Below are positions 29,892-40,236 of a stretch of DNA of 64,000 nt, one piece after another; within the stretch, counting starts at the first letter, position 1; the number at the start of each line of letters is the position of its first letter. Source of the stretch: Chara braunii (taxonomy: Eukaryota > Streptophyta > Charophyceae > Charales > Characeae); assembly GCA_003427395.1 (NCBI GenBank), contig BFEA01000388.1, positions 126,008 to 190,007 on the forward strand. The letters run 5' to 3'. The position numbers and the translations under genes were made by a program. The notes beneath the pieces are model-generated. The model made no database searches, was not told where the DNA came from, and worked only from the letters and a program-made list of their open reading frames with translations.

Positions 29892-30312
29892 GGCAATCCT
29901 AACAGTACAAAATAAGAGTGCACATCGATGACTAGCGCGTTAATCAGAACATGCACTCGACCAACCTTGACAACTATATTTTCAATGATCCCTACTATGT
30001 TCATGGCTTTTTCATCGGCCGAGACGTAGTTGTCCTTCCCAGGTCTCAGAAGGATCGAGTTTAGCCGGCCCATTTTTCTAATCGTGTCCAGGGATATGGC
30101 TACGACCGATGATCCGGTGTCGATAGGGCGTTGAACGGCTTACCCCAGACTTCGCAATCACACTCGACACTTTTCCATAAAACTGATCGAACACGGACAA
30201 AGTGATCTCTTTCCGCGTAAGCGATAGCAGCGACCCGCGCCGTTTCAGGTGCGTCAGGTTCGGTCGCAGGGGGAGAGGTTGCCTCAGCCTCGTCATCCTT
30301 CTTCTTTAGCAT
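29876..30312 (-). pseudogene. Aspartic protease (gypsy 2)
   Basis: RPIDTGSSVVAISLDTIRKMG crosses 30130-30070 on the minus strand, and the catalytic Asp-Thr-Gly is at 30113-30121. The domain continues as NIVGIIENIVVKVGRVHVLINALVID and ends in a VLLGLPW-type segment, the usual LLG motif of retropepsins. Upstream frames (30312-30078) are shifted relative to the active-site frame. The active-site triad itself is intact, unlike in gypsy 1 and gypsy 3. Confidence 0.8.
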
Positions 30313-30513
30313 ACGCTGAACGCGTTGATATGTGAAGTGTTTTTTATTCTTCTAACATTGCTGCAAAAGTTTATAATTTGCTGCCTCTGATATAGTTAGC
30401 AAATGTCCTACTGGGATAGGAACTCGGATATCCAACTGCTTGAGCGCCTGTAGGACATTGATGTCTCCCGTTCGAAACTGCGGTCCGGGTTCAGATCCTC
30501 CGAGTCGCTCGAC

Positions 30514-31806
30514 TCATTCGAGCTCATCTTTGCCAGGTCGGGTTGCTCCGATCAGTCCTGCCAAATGAAGATACTCAGCAGGATCAACGACATCGGTTGC
30601 TTCGAAAGATGATCCCGAAGTGGACGTGATAGGGTTGGTCGAAGACAGCTGTTTGGTAGAGAAGGAGGAGGATTCTTTATCCTTTGTTGCTTCCAACAAT
30701 GAGGCCAACCGACCTTGATTCAAGGCCATAGGCGCGGCTGCTGGCGGGGGTTGGTTACGCTTTGGCTAGGGGCATTCATGTGCAAAGTGTCCAGGTTGTT
30801 TACAGTTGTAATATTCAATCCTCCCTACTGGATTGACCGCATGAGGGAGAGCAGGCGACACTGGTCCAGATACAGGAGGAGCGGTCAGCAGAGGGTACGA
30901 AGCAGGAACGGGGTGGAAAATATTAGAATTAGCTTTTATTAGTTTCGTCATGATCTGTTCCAACCGATCCATCAAAGAAGCCTGCATCTGAATCAGATTA
31001 TTCATCCACTTAGACTGTTTAACCGTAGCGGTATGAATCATCTGGGCCACATGCATGTTAGTAATAGGCACTGATGCAACATCCTGTGGCATTACGGTAT
31101 TCACGGGTGCCATCTTTGGAGAACGAGGAGGCTTCGAGGGAGGCAGGGGATGATAGGGAGAGAGATCCGGAGTGGGCCCATCCTGATAGTCGTGATCAGG
31201 GCGAGGGTAAAATCATCCCATCGCTCTGAGCCACGAGCGCCACTTAGCGGCCACATCTTGGATCGTGTCCGAGATGTCTTCATCCCCCTGACTAATATAC
31301 TTGCGCGTATCCAGCAGATTCAGTTCAAGTGTTTTAGCTATGATAACGTGTAGCTGGTTCATCTTTGGAGGACCTTTCTTCTGCAGCTTCGTTTTCAGCA
31401 CTGGATTGCAGAGATGATCGATGAACAAAGCTCGAGCCGCGTTTTCTTCCCGTCCTGATTTATCTAATGCGGTTTGAAACTGATCCACAAAGTCGGGTAG
31501 CAACTCTCCGGGTTCCTGCGGTCGGGCTTTTAGTACGAACCACGCAACATCTTCGCTGACTTCGTCGAATCTCGCTAAGAACGCCCTCTTGAACGTATAC
31601 CAATCTACCCATTTATGCCTTCTAAACCAATCGTGAGCAGTGTTTCGAAGTTGCAGGGTAATGACGCGAGTAAGATCCTCGGCACCATACCCCCGAGCTT
31701 CCACGGCTTCGAGCCATGCCTCGAGATGAGTGTAGTTGGGATAGAACGGGAAGGTAGTGGGGATGCTTACCATCACCCGGGGAGGTGCTCCATTAGCATC
31801 GACCAT
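30514..31806 (-). pseudogene. Gag with degenerate CCHC knuckle (gypsy 2)
   Basis: The frame 31806-31213 begins MVDANGAPPRVMV and is a typical retrotransposon gag capsid: FPFYPNYTHLEAWLEAVEARG, TAHDWFRRHKWVDWYTFKRAF, LLPDFVDQFQTALD. A second frame (31113-30766) carries the knuckle at its end, IEYYNCKQPGHFAHECP. It keeps Cys, His and Cys but has Tyr where the first Cys belongs, as from a TGT-to-TAT change. A Ser/Thr-rich frame (30729-30514) follows. Gag would form the particle. Stops between frames at about 31114-31212 break it. Confidence 0.85.
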
Positions 31807-31930
31807 GGCCAGTTCTGGTCGAGCTTCGGTGGACCTCTATCGAGTGACGAGAGGACTAAGACGGTTAGATCTTTTAACTGATCTTCCTCGCGCCAGCTCG
31901 TCTTACTATCGTCAGAACCGACACGTGTTG

Positions 31931-31942
31931 GCTCCGATACCA
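31931..31942 (-). promoter_or_regulatory. Primer-binding site, initiator Met tRNA (gypsy 2)
   Basis: The minus strand reads TGGTATCGGAGC directly inside the 5' LTR. It matches the plant initiator-Met tRNA primer site TGGTATCAGAGC at 11 of 12 bases. It fixes the orientation of the element and the inner edge of the 5' LTR. Confidence 0.85.
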
Positions 31943-34351
31943 ACCTCACACCCTGTGTTGTCTTCCGTTCGGAGTGTTTAAAATTGCGGAAGGGGCCCCG
32001 GAAAGGCAGCAAGATGGGGTGTGCCAAGGATTTTTGGAAAATTGAGTGCGGGGACAAGGACAAAACCGAAATCCCTTGTGTCAGTCCGACTTAGTAAGAA
32101 GGGGGGAGAAGGGGGAGGGTTCCTCACCGCGTGGGTTTTGAGGGAGAAGAAGGCGCACGCGGGACTCATGGCGCGGGGAAATTCAATCCAAAAAGTATCG
32201 TTGAACTTCCCATCAAGCCGTCGCTTTCCGTTTCGCGTGGAAGGGTGCGGGCACGTACTTGGTATCCCGTTTCCGGGTCAAGTCCCCACGCCACTCACTA
32301 CACAACTCAGAGTATGATGTGGAAGGCCTTAACCGAGTGGCTCTTTCCTTATGCTCATCTTCATCTCGTACTCGGTAGTGAAAACCCTTCGATTGGTAAC
32401 GCTCGAAGCGGCGACAATCGCTGCACAGAGTGTTAGGCCAATGGGGCGCTACTGCCGACCACGGGATGACGATTAACTTATTGAACGGCAATAACAACGA
32501 ATAAGGCAGAAAGTGTGTGTCCGCAATAACAAAACCAGCACCTACAAATCCAGAGCATCGAGTTTCAGGAGGGAAGTAGTATCTTCCGCCGATCTTGGGG
32601 ACGGTTTCTCGTACGTCCCACTCACATACACGTGTTCTCTTCTCGTTATACGGGAAGGGGCGTGGCGGTGATGCAGGAGGCCGGCGCCCAGTCAGCTTGG
32701 GACAATCGGTCCGCATGGCAATAGCGAAATCCTATCTAGCATGCATCCCACATGTCAATCACAACGATCCTACGATCTAGTCAGAGACAAGTACACCAGA
32801 CAATCGTCTCATCATCCAAAACTCTCATTCATTTCCCACAGACATTCGTCAAAGAAGGCCTGAAAATGGCAGCCACACATCACTCAGTTCTCCGTGTACT
32901 CTGCAGCCTTGCCCCGTTATCCCCGTGACTAATTAAGCGTCAACCAAAACAACCATCTCATTCCTCGTGTGCAATAGATCGACAGGCACCGTTCACGTCA
33001 TAGAGGGAGAGAGAGGAGGTAGGGAGGAAAAGACGCGGACCAGACAAGATAAATGAAAATTACACCAAGATCCGATGATGAAAAAAAGTTTCGGGCTTAA
33101 CTGTCGTTGAACTGAACTCACACCAAAGAATAGATTCGAGATAAAGAGGCGCATCTGCCGTGAAGTTCCACTATGGCCTCGGGCCATTCATCCATTCAAC
33201 TCTGATCACTATCCCCGTGCATGCACTTACGATCCCGGCCATCACGTGCCACTTTCCACGACTGCGATCGTCACCCCACCGACTTAGTCTCTGCACGGCT
33301 TGCCCGGATCCCACAGTTCGTCGTGGCGATCAGGCGCACCGCCCGCCAGACTACAGTCATCCCGTTAGGACTTTTCGACTTGCACTCCACACGTACCATC
33401 TAGCCACCGCTTCTCGGAAGCTGCAGACGAGTTGAGAGAGATATTTGCGGGCTCGCTTGAGGAACTTATAGTTGCGGGAAAGGACGTAGATACGAGGGAG
33501 GATGAAGATCGGGGCAGGGAAGGGTGAGGGAGGACTTGGGGATAATCGCTCGGTGAAAACTATGTTGATCTTTCTGAGTTTGATCGTAGCCAATCAGAGT
33601 CGTCGCATAATAGGAACTTCCTCTTACACGACGCTTCTCCTTGGCTAAACGAGGTCAAGAGAGGATCGACCGGGTTCTTGGGCGTATGAGTTAGAGTGGG
33701 AGGACGAAGGGTGCGCAGGATAGCGAGAAACGGTTCCAAGATTCAGATGATCAAGAAAGAGAAAAGCTGCGCGGGGCGAGAGAGAGACAGAGGGAAAAAC
33801 AGTTACAGAGGGAGAGTGAGCGTGGGCGTGAAAGGAGCGTCGAAGAAGGCGAGGGGAGCAGAAAGGGGGAAGCTTGCTTGCATGGCGCCGATCACAAATG
33901 CAAAAAGAGGCACTAAAACAGTTACAGATTCCTAAGTGCTATGCTAATTCAAAAATTGAAATCACCATATCCGTGCGTAAAGCAGGCGAGGGGAAAAGAC
34001 AGTCCTATGTCCATTCGTATTCCCACCAAATTCCCAAAGTTTTCCACGACGTGGTCGAGAACATTCACACACAAAAAGGACACGTCAGGTTCCGTTCATT
34101 TCGGAATTTCTAACTGTCGAGCGAAAGTCCTAGGGCGCTTGCTAAAGCGCGTGTAATATCTATGCATTTCCCAAATTATGAAAACGGAATTTCAAGAATC
34201 AATGAGACTGAAAACACGGGTCTTAGCAAGGCACCTTTAATAAAAAAGAAAACAGAGAGGGGCCTTGTTTGGCCTGAGCAAAATTCGAAAAGAAAAAGAG
34301 AGAGAAGGGGTCCGGAAGATGGCGCAGGCTCAAAAGCTAGTACGTCACATA
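31943..34351 (-). repeat. 5' LTR of gypsy 2
   Basis: Right copy of the direct repeat. Its inner edge abuts the primer-binding site and its outer edge reads TACGTCACATA, then CCGTCTTC. In the coding direction it begins TGTGACGTAC, a common start for plant Ty3/gypsy LTRs. The plus strand of both LTRs contains purine-rich stretches (AGAGAGAGACA) and a GGGGGGAGAAGGGGGAGGG run. No exact TATA box can be assigned. Confidence 0.88.
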
Positions 34352-34352
34352 C

Positions 34353-34456
34353 CGTCTTCACCCGAGCAGAACGCCCGGTCATTATAGTTGCATTTGGCAC
34401 AAACTTTCAGTCCAGATGCAGCGATAATGACCGGGCGTCTTATTCGGGTGAAGACA
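34353..34456. repeat. Inverted repeat, 41-base arms
   Basis: The left arm (34353-34393) contains GTCTTCACCCGA and GCCCGGTCATTAT. The right arm (34416-34456) is its complement with a few mismatches, and the loop is about 22 bases. A third, directly repeated copy of the right arm follows at 34549-34592. It abuts the outer end of the gypsy 2 5' LTR. Confidence 0.8.
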
Positions 34457-34490
34457 GTAGTCCAATGCATAGATATTTCAGTTACTGATG

Positions 34491-34680
34491 TAGTAGCTCT
34501 GTGGGTTGAGCTAGGGTGCTGCAACAAAACGGTCCAGGATTCGACAGATGCAACGATAACGACTGGGCGTTCTATTCGGGTGAAGACGATAGTCCAGCGC
34601 ATAGATACATCAGCTGAGGTAGTAGCTCAGTGGGTTGAGCTAGGGTGCTGCAAGAAAAGGGTCCAAGATTCGATTCTGAT
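34491..34680 (+). repeat. Two tandem tRNA-like SINE heads
   Basis: GTAGCTCTGTGGGTTGAGC, then GGTGCTGCAA and GGTCCAGGATTCGA occur at 34491-34545. The same order, with a better A-box (GTAGCTCAGTGGG) and B-box-like GATTCGATTCTG, is found at 34619-34680. They are copies of one unit of about 130 bp that also includes the arm of the preceding inverted repeat. Related to 20801-20868. Confidence 0.6.
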
Positions 34681-34699
34681 CGGCCATATGCATCACGCG

Positions 34700-35127
34700 T
34701 TATGGATGTAGCTGGGGTATAGACAAGAAATGGGCCTGGTAGGCCTAGTGGAGTTGATGGTGATGTGGTAGTTGGTTACCTTAGGGCCTTGCTTTGGCGG
34801 AGTAGGGTTGCAGGAGGGATGGTGAAGGGGGGATTGTAGCAGAGGGATTGTCTGCTTCCCACGACAAATGGACCAGAGTAGGCCCAGTTGATGACCGAGG
34901 TATAGGAGTGGATGGTGGCCGTGTACCTACCGATGACCAGGACGGGAGCTGCTCTTGGTGATGACAAGCATAACTACAATGACTGGAAGAGTCTAGCTGA
35001 TGACTGAGGTATGGGTATGGACGTGGGCAGGAACCTACTAATGACAGAGCCTAGACTACCTCCAGATGATAAACAACCAACAACGACCAGAACAACAAAC
35101 ACAAGCGACTGGGAAGTCTAGTTGATC
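34700..35127. repeat. Diverged tandem repeat of about 110 bp
   Basis: A unit with AGTTGATGACCGAGGTAT, then GGAT and TACC, appears at about 34885-34960 and again as AGCTGATGACTGAGGTAT at about 34994-35070. Further traces of GGAAGTCTAGTTGAT lie before the microsatellite. No gene is seen. Confidence 0.5.
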
Positions 35128-35136
35128 GTGTGTGTG

Positions 35137-35180
<44 letters not shown>
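35128..35180. repeat. (GT)n(AT)n microsatellite
   Basis: Alternating GT from 35128, then TA repeats to 35180. Confidence 0.95.
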
Positions 35181-35182
<2 letters not shown>

Positions 35183-35870
35183 GTATATCTACTGAAGCAG
35201 ATGACAGGCTGGAACCTCTAGGTAAAAAATCAGAACAACAACAGTACAACCACATGCAACTGGAGAGAGTGGTGGGTGTACGCTTGCTGATTATACACTA
35301 GAGCCTCTAGGTTGTATCAACAAATGAGTTGAACAACCGACAATATATGTGCTAGGTGGGTATACCCATGACGCTCAGGGGGTATTGTAGGTTAGACCTT
35401 GGCTAGGGGGGGCACTAGATACTAACTGTGATATCTAGGGTGTGTACGACTAGATCCATACACGAAGCCCGCGTAGGTTTGGGGGGGATTGAGGGCCTAC
35501 CCATGCTCCCTGTACAAAGAATGTCTACACCAAACGCCCGAAGTACCAATTCAACAAGGCACATTTGGCCATGCTTCAAACAGGGCTGCGTGGGGTTCCT
35601 GCTCAGCCCTGGTGCCTGCAACTGCTGTCCGATCAGGTCACCCTGCCAATACGGTAGAATGGGGATGGTATGGAAGTGACTGCGATTCGCCAGAGCAGGC
35701 TCAACTCTGCAAGCGTCATCGGGCTCACACTGTGTTCTTGGGCAACTTAGTCACAAAGGGTAGGGACCTTAAAAGAAAAAAAGAAAGGGCAGAGGGAAAG
35801 CAGAAGAACAAAAAGAAAAAAATTGAACAAATGGATGAGAATTGAAACTTGTGGGTGGAAGCTATTGACC
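35181..35870. other. No gene seen
   Basis: Mixed sequence with an A-rich stretch at about 35775-35825. Open frames on both strands are short and unrecognised. Confidence 0.5.
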
Positions 35871-35873
35871 AAG

Positions 35874-35938
35874 CCCAGGTGGCTGAATGACATGCACGTG
35901 AGCTACTTATAAACAGACTTGCATTCAAATCCTGAACT
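35874..35938 (+). repeat. Weak tRNA-like segment
   Basis: CCCAGGTGGCTGAATGAC resembles an A-box and GCATTCAAATCCTG a degenerate B-box. Possibly a SINE remnant; evidence is weak. Confidence 0.3.
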
Positions 35939-35949
35939 GATGGAATCGG

Positions 35950-36226
35950 ATGAACAAGATTGGGTATCACAAAGATGGATGAAACAACTCAATCTGGATC
36001 AAATGATATTCAAAACATAAAATGGTTTCAAGCCAAAAGGGCCAAACCCCTCCAAATAGCCTCGATACAAAGGCAGATTGAACATAGGTGTCTACCAACA
36101 AATGACTGGCTGATATTAAGCAGAACTGTACTAGATAAGAAGGGAGTGATTCAACCTTGGTGCAAGTTTTGCAAATCAGCCTTCCCAAGTTAACTTACCC
36201 CATAAACGATTGAACACATCTCCTTC
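35950..36226 (+). pseudogene. LINE zf-RVT fragment (copy F), continues at 38821
   Basis: The frame reads KMDETTQSGSND, RAKPLQIASIQRQIEHRCLP, TNDWLI and IQPWCKFCKSAFPS, matching the zf-RVT module of the other LINEs with its first two cysteines. LINE sequence stops at CACATCTCCTTC (36215-36226). It resumes with the same 12 bases at 38821, so F and G are one LINE split by a later insertion. Confidence 0.85.
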
Positions 36227-36999
36227 CTCTGAAATAATTTTCCTCTCCATTCGGGGGCGAAGTGCTACCGGGAGCGCTGCACCCCAGGGTGCATGAACAC
36301 AGAACGCGGTACACAGCTCGGGCTGGTTGACGGCCCCAAGCGCGAAGGCACGTTGGTATGGTGCGGCGTTGGAAGTTGGGGAAGGGTTGGCGGCAAGCGG
36401 GATGGCATCGGTGCAATGAGGAGGGGGTTTGGGAGGCGCTGGTTGTCTGGAGATGGTGAGCCGTAGGGTTTGGTGGCTACACGACGGTGTGGTAAGTACG
36501 TCATCTGGTGGGGTTCTCTTCTTCAAGGTTGTGACTGGAGGACATGAACATCTCTCTTGCATACTCCGACATCGGCAGGGGAGCAAGCTTGGATCGTGGT
36601 GCGTGCCGTTGTCATAATCTCTTTTCTTCCGCCCCTCACTTTTCTCGTTATGAGCGGTGCTTGCAGCGCCTCTGTTTGCTTAAACCCTTCATGGAACTCG
36701 TCGACGGGTTTGGTGAGCACGCACTATGCCACCCTCTGCTTGGTGTTTCGAGGTGGGGGACGCCCAGTTGGTAGCTTCGTAGGATGGCAAAGAAGTCGTT
36801 GCTAGGGTTTGACTAGCACAACGGCCAGCAGGGCAGGGGAGGTGTTGTTCCTCTCTTACGAAGGTGGTGGGAGGTGAGTTTGGGCGGAAGGAGGAGAGAT
36901 GCATCATGTGGCGACTAGGGCGACAAAGTTGAAGATGGTGACGGCGGTGGGAGATTTCATGTGATGGATGTTGTTAGGATCTTGACTGAGCGGCTATCG

Positions 37000-37772
37000 A
37001 TATCATTCACTTGGAGGTGGTTGTCTGTTTATGTTTCACGAATCTGGAGACCGCCCGTTCACAGTTAATGCGTGTTTTTTGCATTTTTAGGGAGAGGTCA
37101 AGATCTGTTTGGTAGGATACGACGCATCTTGCTGGCGATGGAGCTAGCTGGTAGGATGGGATTAGGGCATAGCAACAACGAAGATGGTGACTCTGTTGTG
37201 GTGAGTCTTGCCGAAGTAGGGTTAAGGGGGAGTGCTTAGGTGGTTTGGGTGGGTCAAGCATGTCCAGTGCGGGAAGGGAGTTAGACAACTTGAAGCCATG
37301 GCTGTGGTTGTGTTTAGTGGATCGTCTGACAACGGGCTAATACCGTCATATCCACGGGTTCATGGCCGACCGATGCTAGAACAACGCTGGTCGGAGCTGG
37401 GGTTTGGTTGCGCTGCCCTGTAACCTGCTTGAAGTGGGGGTTCAAGGCCTGATAGAGAGATCTAGGGAATTGTCGAGGGTGGAAGGCATTCCAGTGGCTA
37501 ACCGTGAGTTTTTGCTAGGATGATGCTGGCTGGAGTTGGGAGTTGGGGCAGGTCGCGCTGCCCTGTAACCTAGCGATTGGGGATGTGAGGCCTGGTAGAG
37601 CTTGACATCTAGGATAAGGGGGTTGAGGCAGTTGTAGGATGGTCTGTTGAATAGTACTTGGATAACGTGGTTTTGTTCATGTCGGCTCCCGAATAATCTC
37701 AGTTTGATTTTCACTCTTTTATAAGCAAGTTTGCTGCCCTATTCTCAGCCGACGCCGGGTAATGGACCCGGT
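37000..37772 (+). repeat. Unit-repeat family U, block A
   Basis: It begins with GTAGGATGGGATTAGGG and AGTCTTGCCG, followed by two units containing an ACGCTGGTCGGAGCTGGGG-type core, GCGCTGCCCTGTAACCT and GCCTGGTAGAG. It ends with the hairpin CCGGGTAATGGACCCGGT. The same order is found in the 62.5-64 kb copies on this strand, and on the minus strand at 39.6-40.1 and 48.4-50.2 kb. Confidence 0.75.
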
Positions 37773-38009
37773 ATCTTAATTGTTTCGCATACGTTTCCTA
37801 ATATGGGTTCTGATGGGACACTGGGCCCAATTCCCAGGTGGTTCACCTGATGTCTGCTATTCCTTCTCTTGTGAACTATGGGTGGAGGAGGTTGGCTCGT
37901 CGTGAGAGGAGGAAGAGCTGAGGTTGGCTCACGATGGGTCCAATGTGAACTATGGGTCCGGAACCAGTCTGGGCGCCTATTGGGATGATGTTACAGTTGC
38001 CACTCTGGG

Positions 38010-38370
38010 CCAGTCCGGAACCGAATGTTTCCATGAAGCCACCACAGGAAGTGTCCCTAAGCCAACTCTAGACCAGTCCGTGTGCCACTCCAGGCTAGCC
38101 CGAAACCGAATGTTTCCTAGGAGCCACCCTAGGCACGGTCCTACCTATGCCAACTCTAGACCAGCCAGAGTCGTATTGGGATTATTTCATGGTTGATTAT
38201 ATCGTCTAGGCTAGTCCGGAACCGAATGTTTCCACGGAGCCACCGTAGGCAGTGTAAGTACCTAAGCCAACTCTAGACTAGCCTGTGTGTCACTCCAAAC
38301 TAGTCTGAAACCGAATGTTTCCTCGAAGCCACCCCAGGCAGTGTCTTGCCTAAGCGAACTCTATACCAGC
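38010..38370 (+). repeat. Minisatellite, four units of 85-116 bp
   Basis: The core ACCGAATGTTTCC occurs at 38020, 38105, 38221 and 38310. Each unit continues with GAGCCACC or GAAGCCACC, then GCCAACTCTAGACCAG. The second interval (116 bp) carries an extra 30 bp or so. Copies are diverged. Confidence 0.8.
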
Positions 38371-38560
38371 CTGTGTACCTATAAGGTATAAACATGACGA
38401 ATGAGTATAGTATGGAGGGGGCAAGGTTATCGGTCCGTAACTGTCGCACCAGTTCGTCACAGGGCCGATTCCTACGAGGGAAAACCTCCAGCCCAGCGCC
38501 CACTGCAACCCCCCCTAGTCGATTATGAGCTATGAGTTATTTCTGTTGTGTTATGTGTGT

Positions 38561-38634
38561 TGGAGTTGAACCCAGGACCTCCAAGTTACAATAACCGAGC
38601 TCTACCCATTGAGCTATATGGACCATTAATTTGT
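38561..38634 (-). repeat. tRNA-like segment in the retroposon
   Basis: On the minus strand GGTCCATATAGCTCAATGGG and TAGAGC give a good A-box and D-arm, and GGGTTCAACTCC is a perfect B-box. The 3' end does not pair with the 5' seven bases, so it is not a functional tRNA gene. The 74-base spacing is tRNA-sized. Confidence 0.55.
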
Positions 38635-38820
38635 AAAGGTGCTATGCCAGGCTCGGGGCAAGTAAGTGTTCTTAGCCGGAGCCAGGTAATGGCCCTGGTA
38701 TTTCAAATGATTTGTACAATTCTATATGGGACGCTGGGCCCAGTCCCCAGCACGTGCTGCTCCCCACGAATAGACTGGAGCATTTGTCCCCCCCCCCCCC
38801 CCCCCCAACAAAAAAAAAAA

Positions 38821-39400
38821 CACATCTCCTTCAATGCCCCAACTCAATATGGCTACAGAGATGGTGGAACCGAATATGGGACAATTTGCAAAAGTCCCAC
38901 TGCTGGCCCTGGGGATGGAAACCCATCCTCCTGGAAGCCTGAACAGCAGAACCGTATGACGATTTTACTCAAAATTTGTTTGTATTGGGAAGGAAAACAA
39001 TAATGTGGGCTATATGGAGAAGGAGATGTACATATGAATGGCAAGGAGCCAGGTTAGATGGCCCTCAGTTGACTGAATCCATCAAAGATCACATCCAAAC
39101 ATACATTTTACACCAATAGAAACTAAGAAAAGACAATATCCAACATCTTTCAAAAAAGGAGGAGATTCTTGAACACATCCAAACCTTTAACAAAGACTGG
39201 TTTGGAAGGAAACAGGGGGGGAAATAGGAAAAGTTGTATGGGAAGGTGTTACAGAGACAGAGGAAGAGAAAGGAGAAGGGGTCAACAAAAAACTACAGGA
39301 TCCTATTTGAAGATTGGACAACAGTCCCGCCCACAGTACTTCTTAAACTACAAGTACTTGGCCCAGCCATTGGTCGTGGAAAAAAATAAAGTAGAAATGT
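38821..39400 (+). pseudogene. LINE C-terminal fragment (copy G), continuation of F
   Basis: Resumes the zf-RVT region (HISFNAPTQYGY, then a frame with TMWAIW and RRCTYEWQGARLDG) and reaches the end of ORF2 with ILFEDWTTVPPTVLLKL. It matches LINE C at 53.9-54.9 kb. The conserved 3' tail is absent; the copy ends near 39400. Confidence 0.8.
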
Positions 39401-39582
39401 TTCTAGTTGGATGAATTTGGGCGCTCATGTAGTAGCTTGTACGTTTCCTAAAATTGCGGCTCGTTAACGGGCACAACTTAAATTATGACGTACTAGTGGT
39501 TTAAGCTTTAAGCCCCTGTCTGAATTCCCTGACCCTTTCCCCCTTCCACAATGGCCCCTAGTTCCTATATCATGGTATGCCT

Positions 39583-40102
39583 TTTTTTTTTTAATATAGT
39601 ACTAAATGCAAAGGGCCCTTTTGTTTATTGGAAGAACATTCAGATCGAGAAATACCTACCTTAGAGCCTTTCAGTAGCCCACCCCTACCTGCCTCAGCGC
39701 TATATCCCGATACTTAGTCTCTACTAGGCCTCACACCCCCCACTGCTAGGTTACAAAGTGGCATGACCCACCCCAGAAGACTCCCACCTGCTAGGCTACA
39801 GGGCAAAACGACCTGCCCCAGCTCCGACCAGCGTCGACTAAGTGCCAGCTTACCAAAGGACATTAGAGTGCCTTCCACCCTCGACAACTCCCCAGATCTC
39901 TCTATCATATCTCTTGCCCTCGTACAGCTCGAGTTACAGGGCAGCGCGATCAAGCCCCAACACCGACCAACGTTGTTCTGGCCTCTTCCATTCGCAAAGC
40001 CATGGGTAGCCAAGACTACAGCAAATACCAGACAAGCTACCATTCAACACCATAATTGTAGTTCCAATCATTCAGCTCCTTAGACACTTGAAATCCCAAT
40101 CA
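39583..40102 (-). repeat. Unit-repeat family U, block B
   Basis: Plus-strand reading shows a T-run (39583-39592), then three or four units with GCTAGGTTACA, CCACCCCAG and AGCTCCGACCAGCGTCG. The edge next to LINE B reads CACTTGAAATCCCAATCA. It is closely related to block E (49560-50200), with which it shares the flanking AGAGTGCCTTCCACCCTCGAC. Confidence 0.75.
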
Positions 40103-40236
40103 TTTTTTTTTTTTTTTTCTTAAACAGCCCCACCGGTGATAGTGGTGCTGATAAGAGCAGACACCACTACCACCCGGGGAGAGGCTCCATCTATTGGTGG
40201 GAAGCATCACCTCCTGGAAAACGGGTCTAGTGTCCC
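40103..40236 (-). repeat. LINE B 3' tail with poly(A)
   Basis: Minus strand: ACTAGACCCGTTTTCCAGGAGG, then CTTCCCACCAATAGATGGAG, GGTAGTGGTGTCTGCTC and A16. It matches LINE C and D tails almost base for base in the core. Confidence 0.85.

Larger units (their letters stand above)
20949..34351 (-). mobile_element. Ty3/gypsy element 2 with both LTRs
   Basis: Two direct repeats of about 2.4 kb (20949-23366 and 31943-34351), roughly 95% identical by eye, flank about 8.6 kb. On the minus strand the order is primer-binding site, gag, CCHC knuckle, protease, RT, RNase H, PHD finger, integrase and extra ORFs. This order makes 31943-34351 the 5' LTR and 20949-23366 the 3' LTR. The structure is complete, but frames are broken in gag, protease and integrase, so it is not autonomous. 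No matching target duplication was found beside the LTRs. The unusual parts are the PHD finger and the extra ORF region between integrase and the 3' LTR. Confidence 0.9.
36227..38820 (+). mobile_element. Poly(A) retroposon inserted in LINE F/G, 12-bp target duplication
   Basis: The 2594-bp insert is bounded by CACATCTCCTTC on both sides (36215-36226 and 38821-38832) and ends in a C-run followed by AACA10. A long target duplication and an A tail are hallmarks of target-primed reverse transcription. Its last 150 bp hold the non-autonomous version of the LINE tail stem-loop. The body contains block A of the unit repeat (37000-37772), a minisatellite (38010-38370) and a tRNA-like segment (38561-38634). 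No intact long ORF or RT is present, so it is non-autonomous, possibly a composite with later insertions. Confidence 0.8.

Noticed and set aside
38010-38370. CRISPR-like array
   Set aside because: The units are long and diverged with no constant repeat and unique spacer pattern; it is a minisatellite in a eukaryotic genome.
38561-38634. True tRNA gene
   Set aside because: A and B boxes are good but the acceptor stem does not pair; same for 13893, 20801 and 34491.
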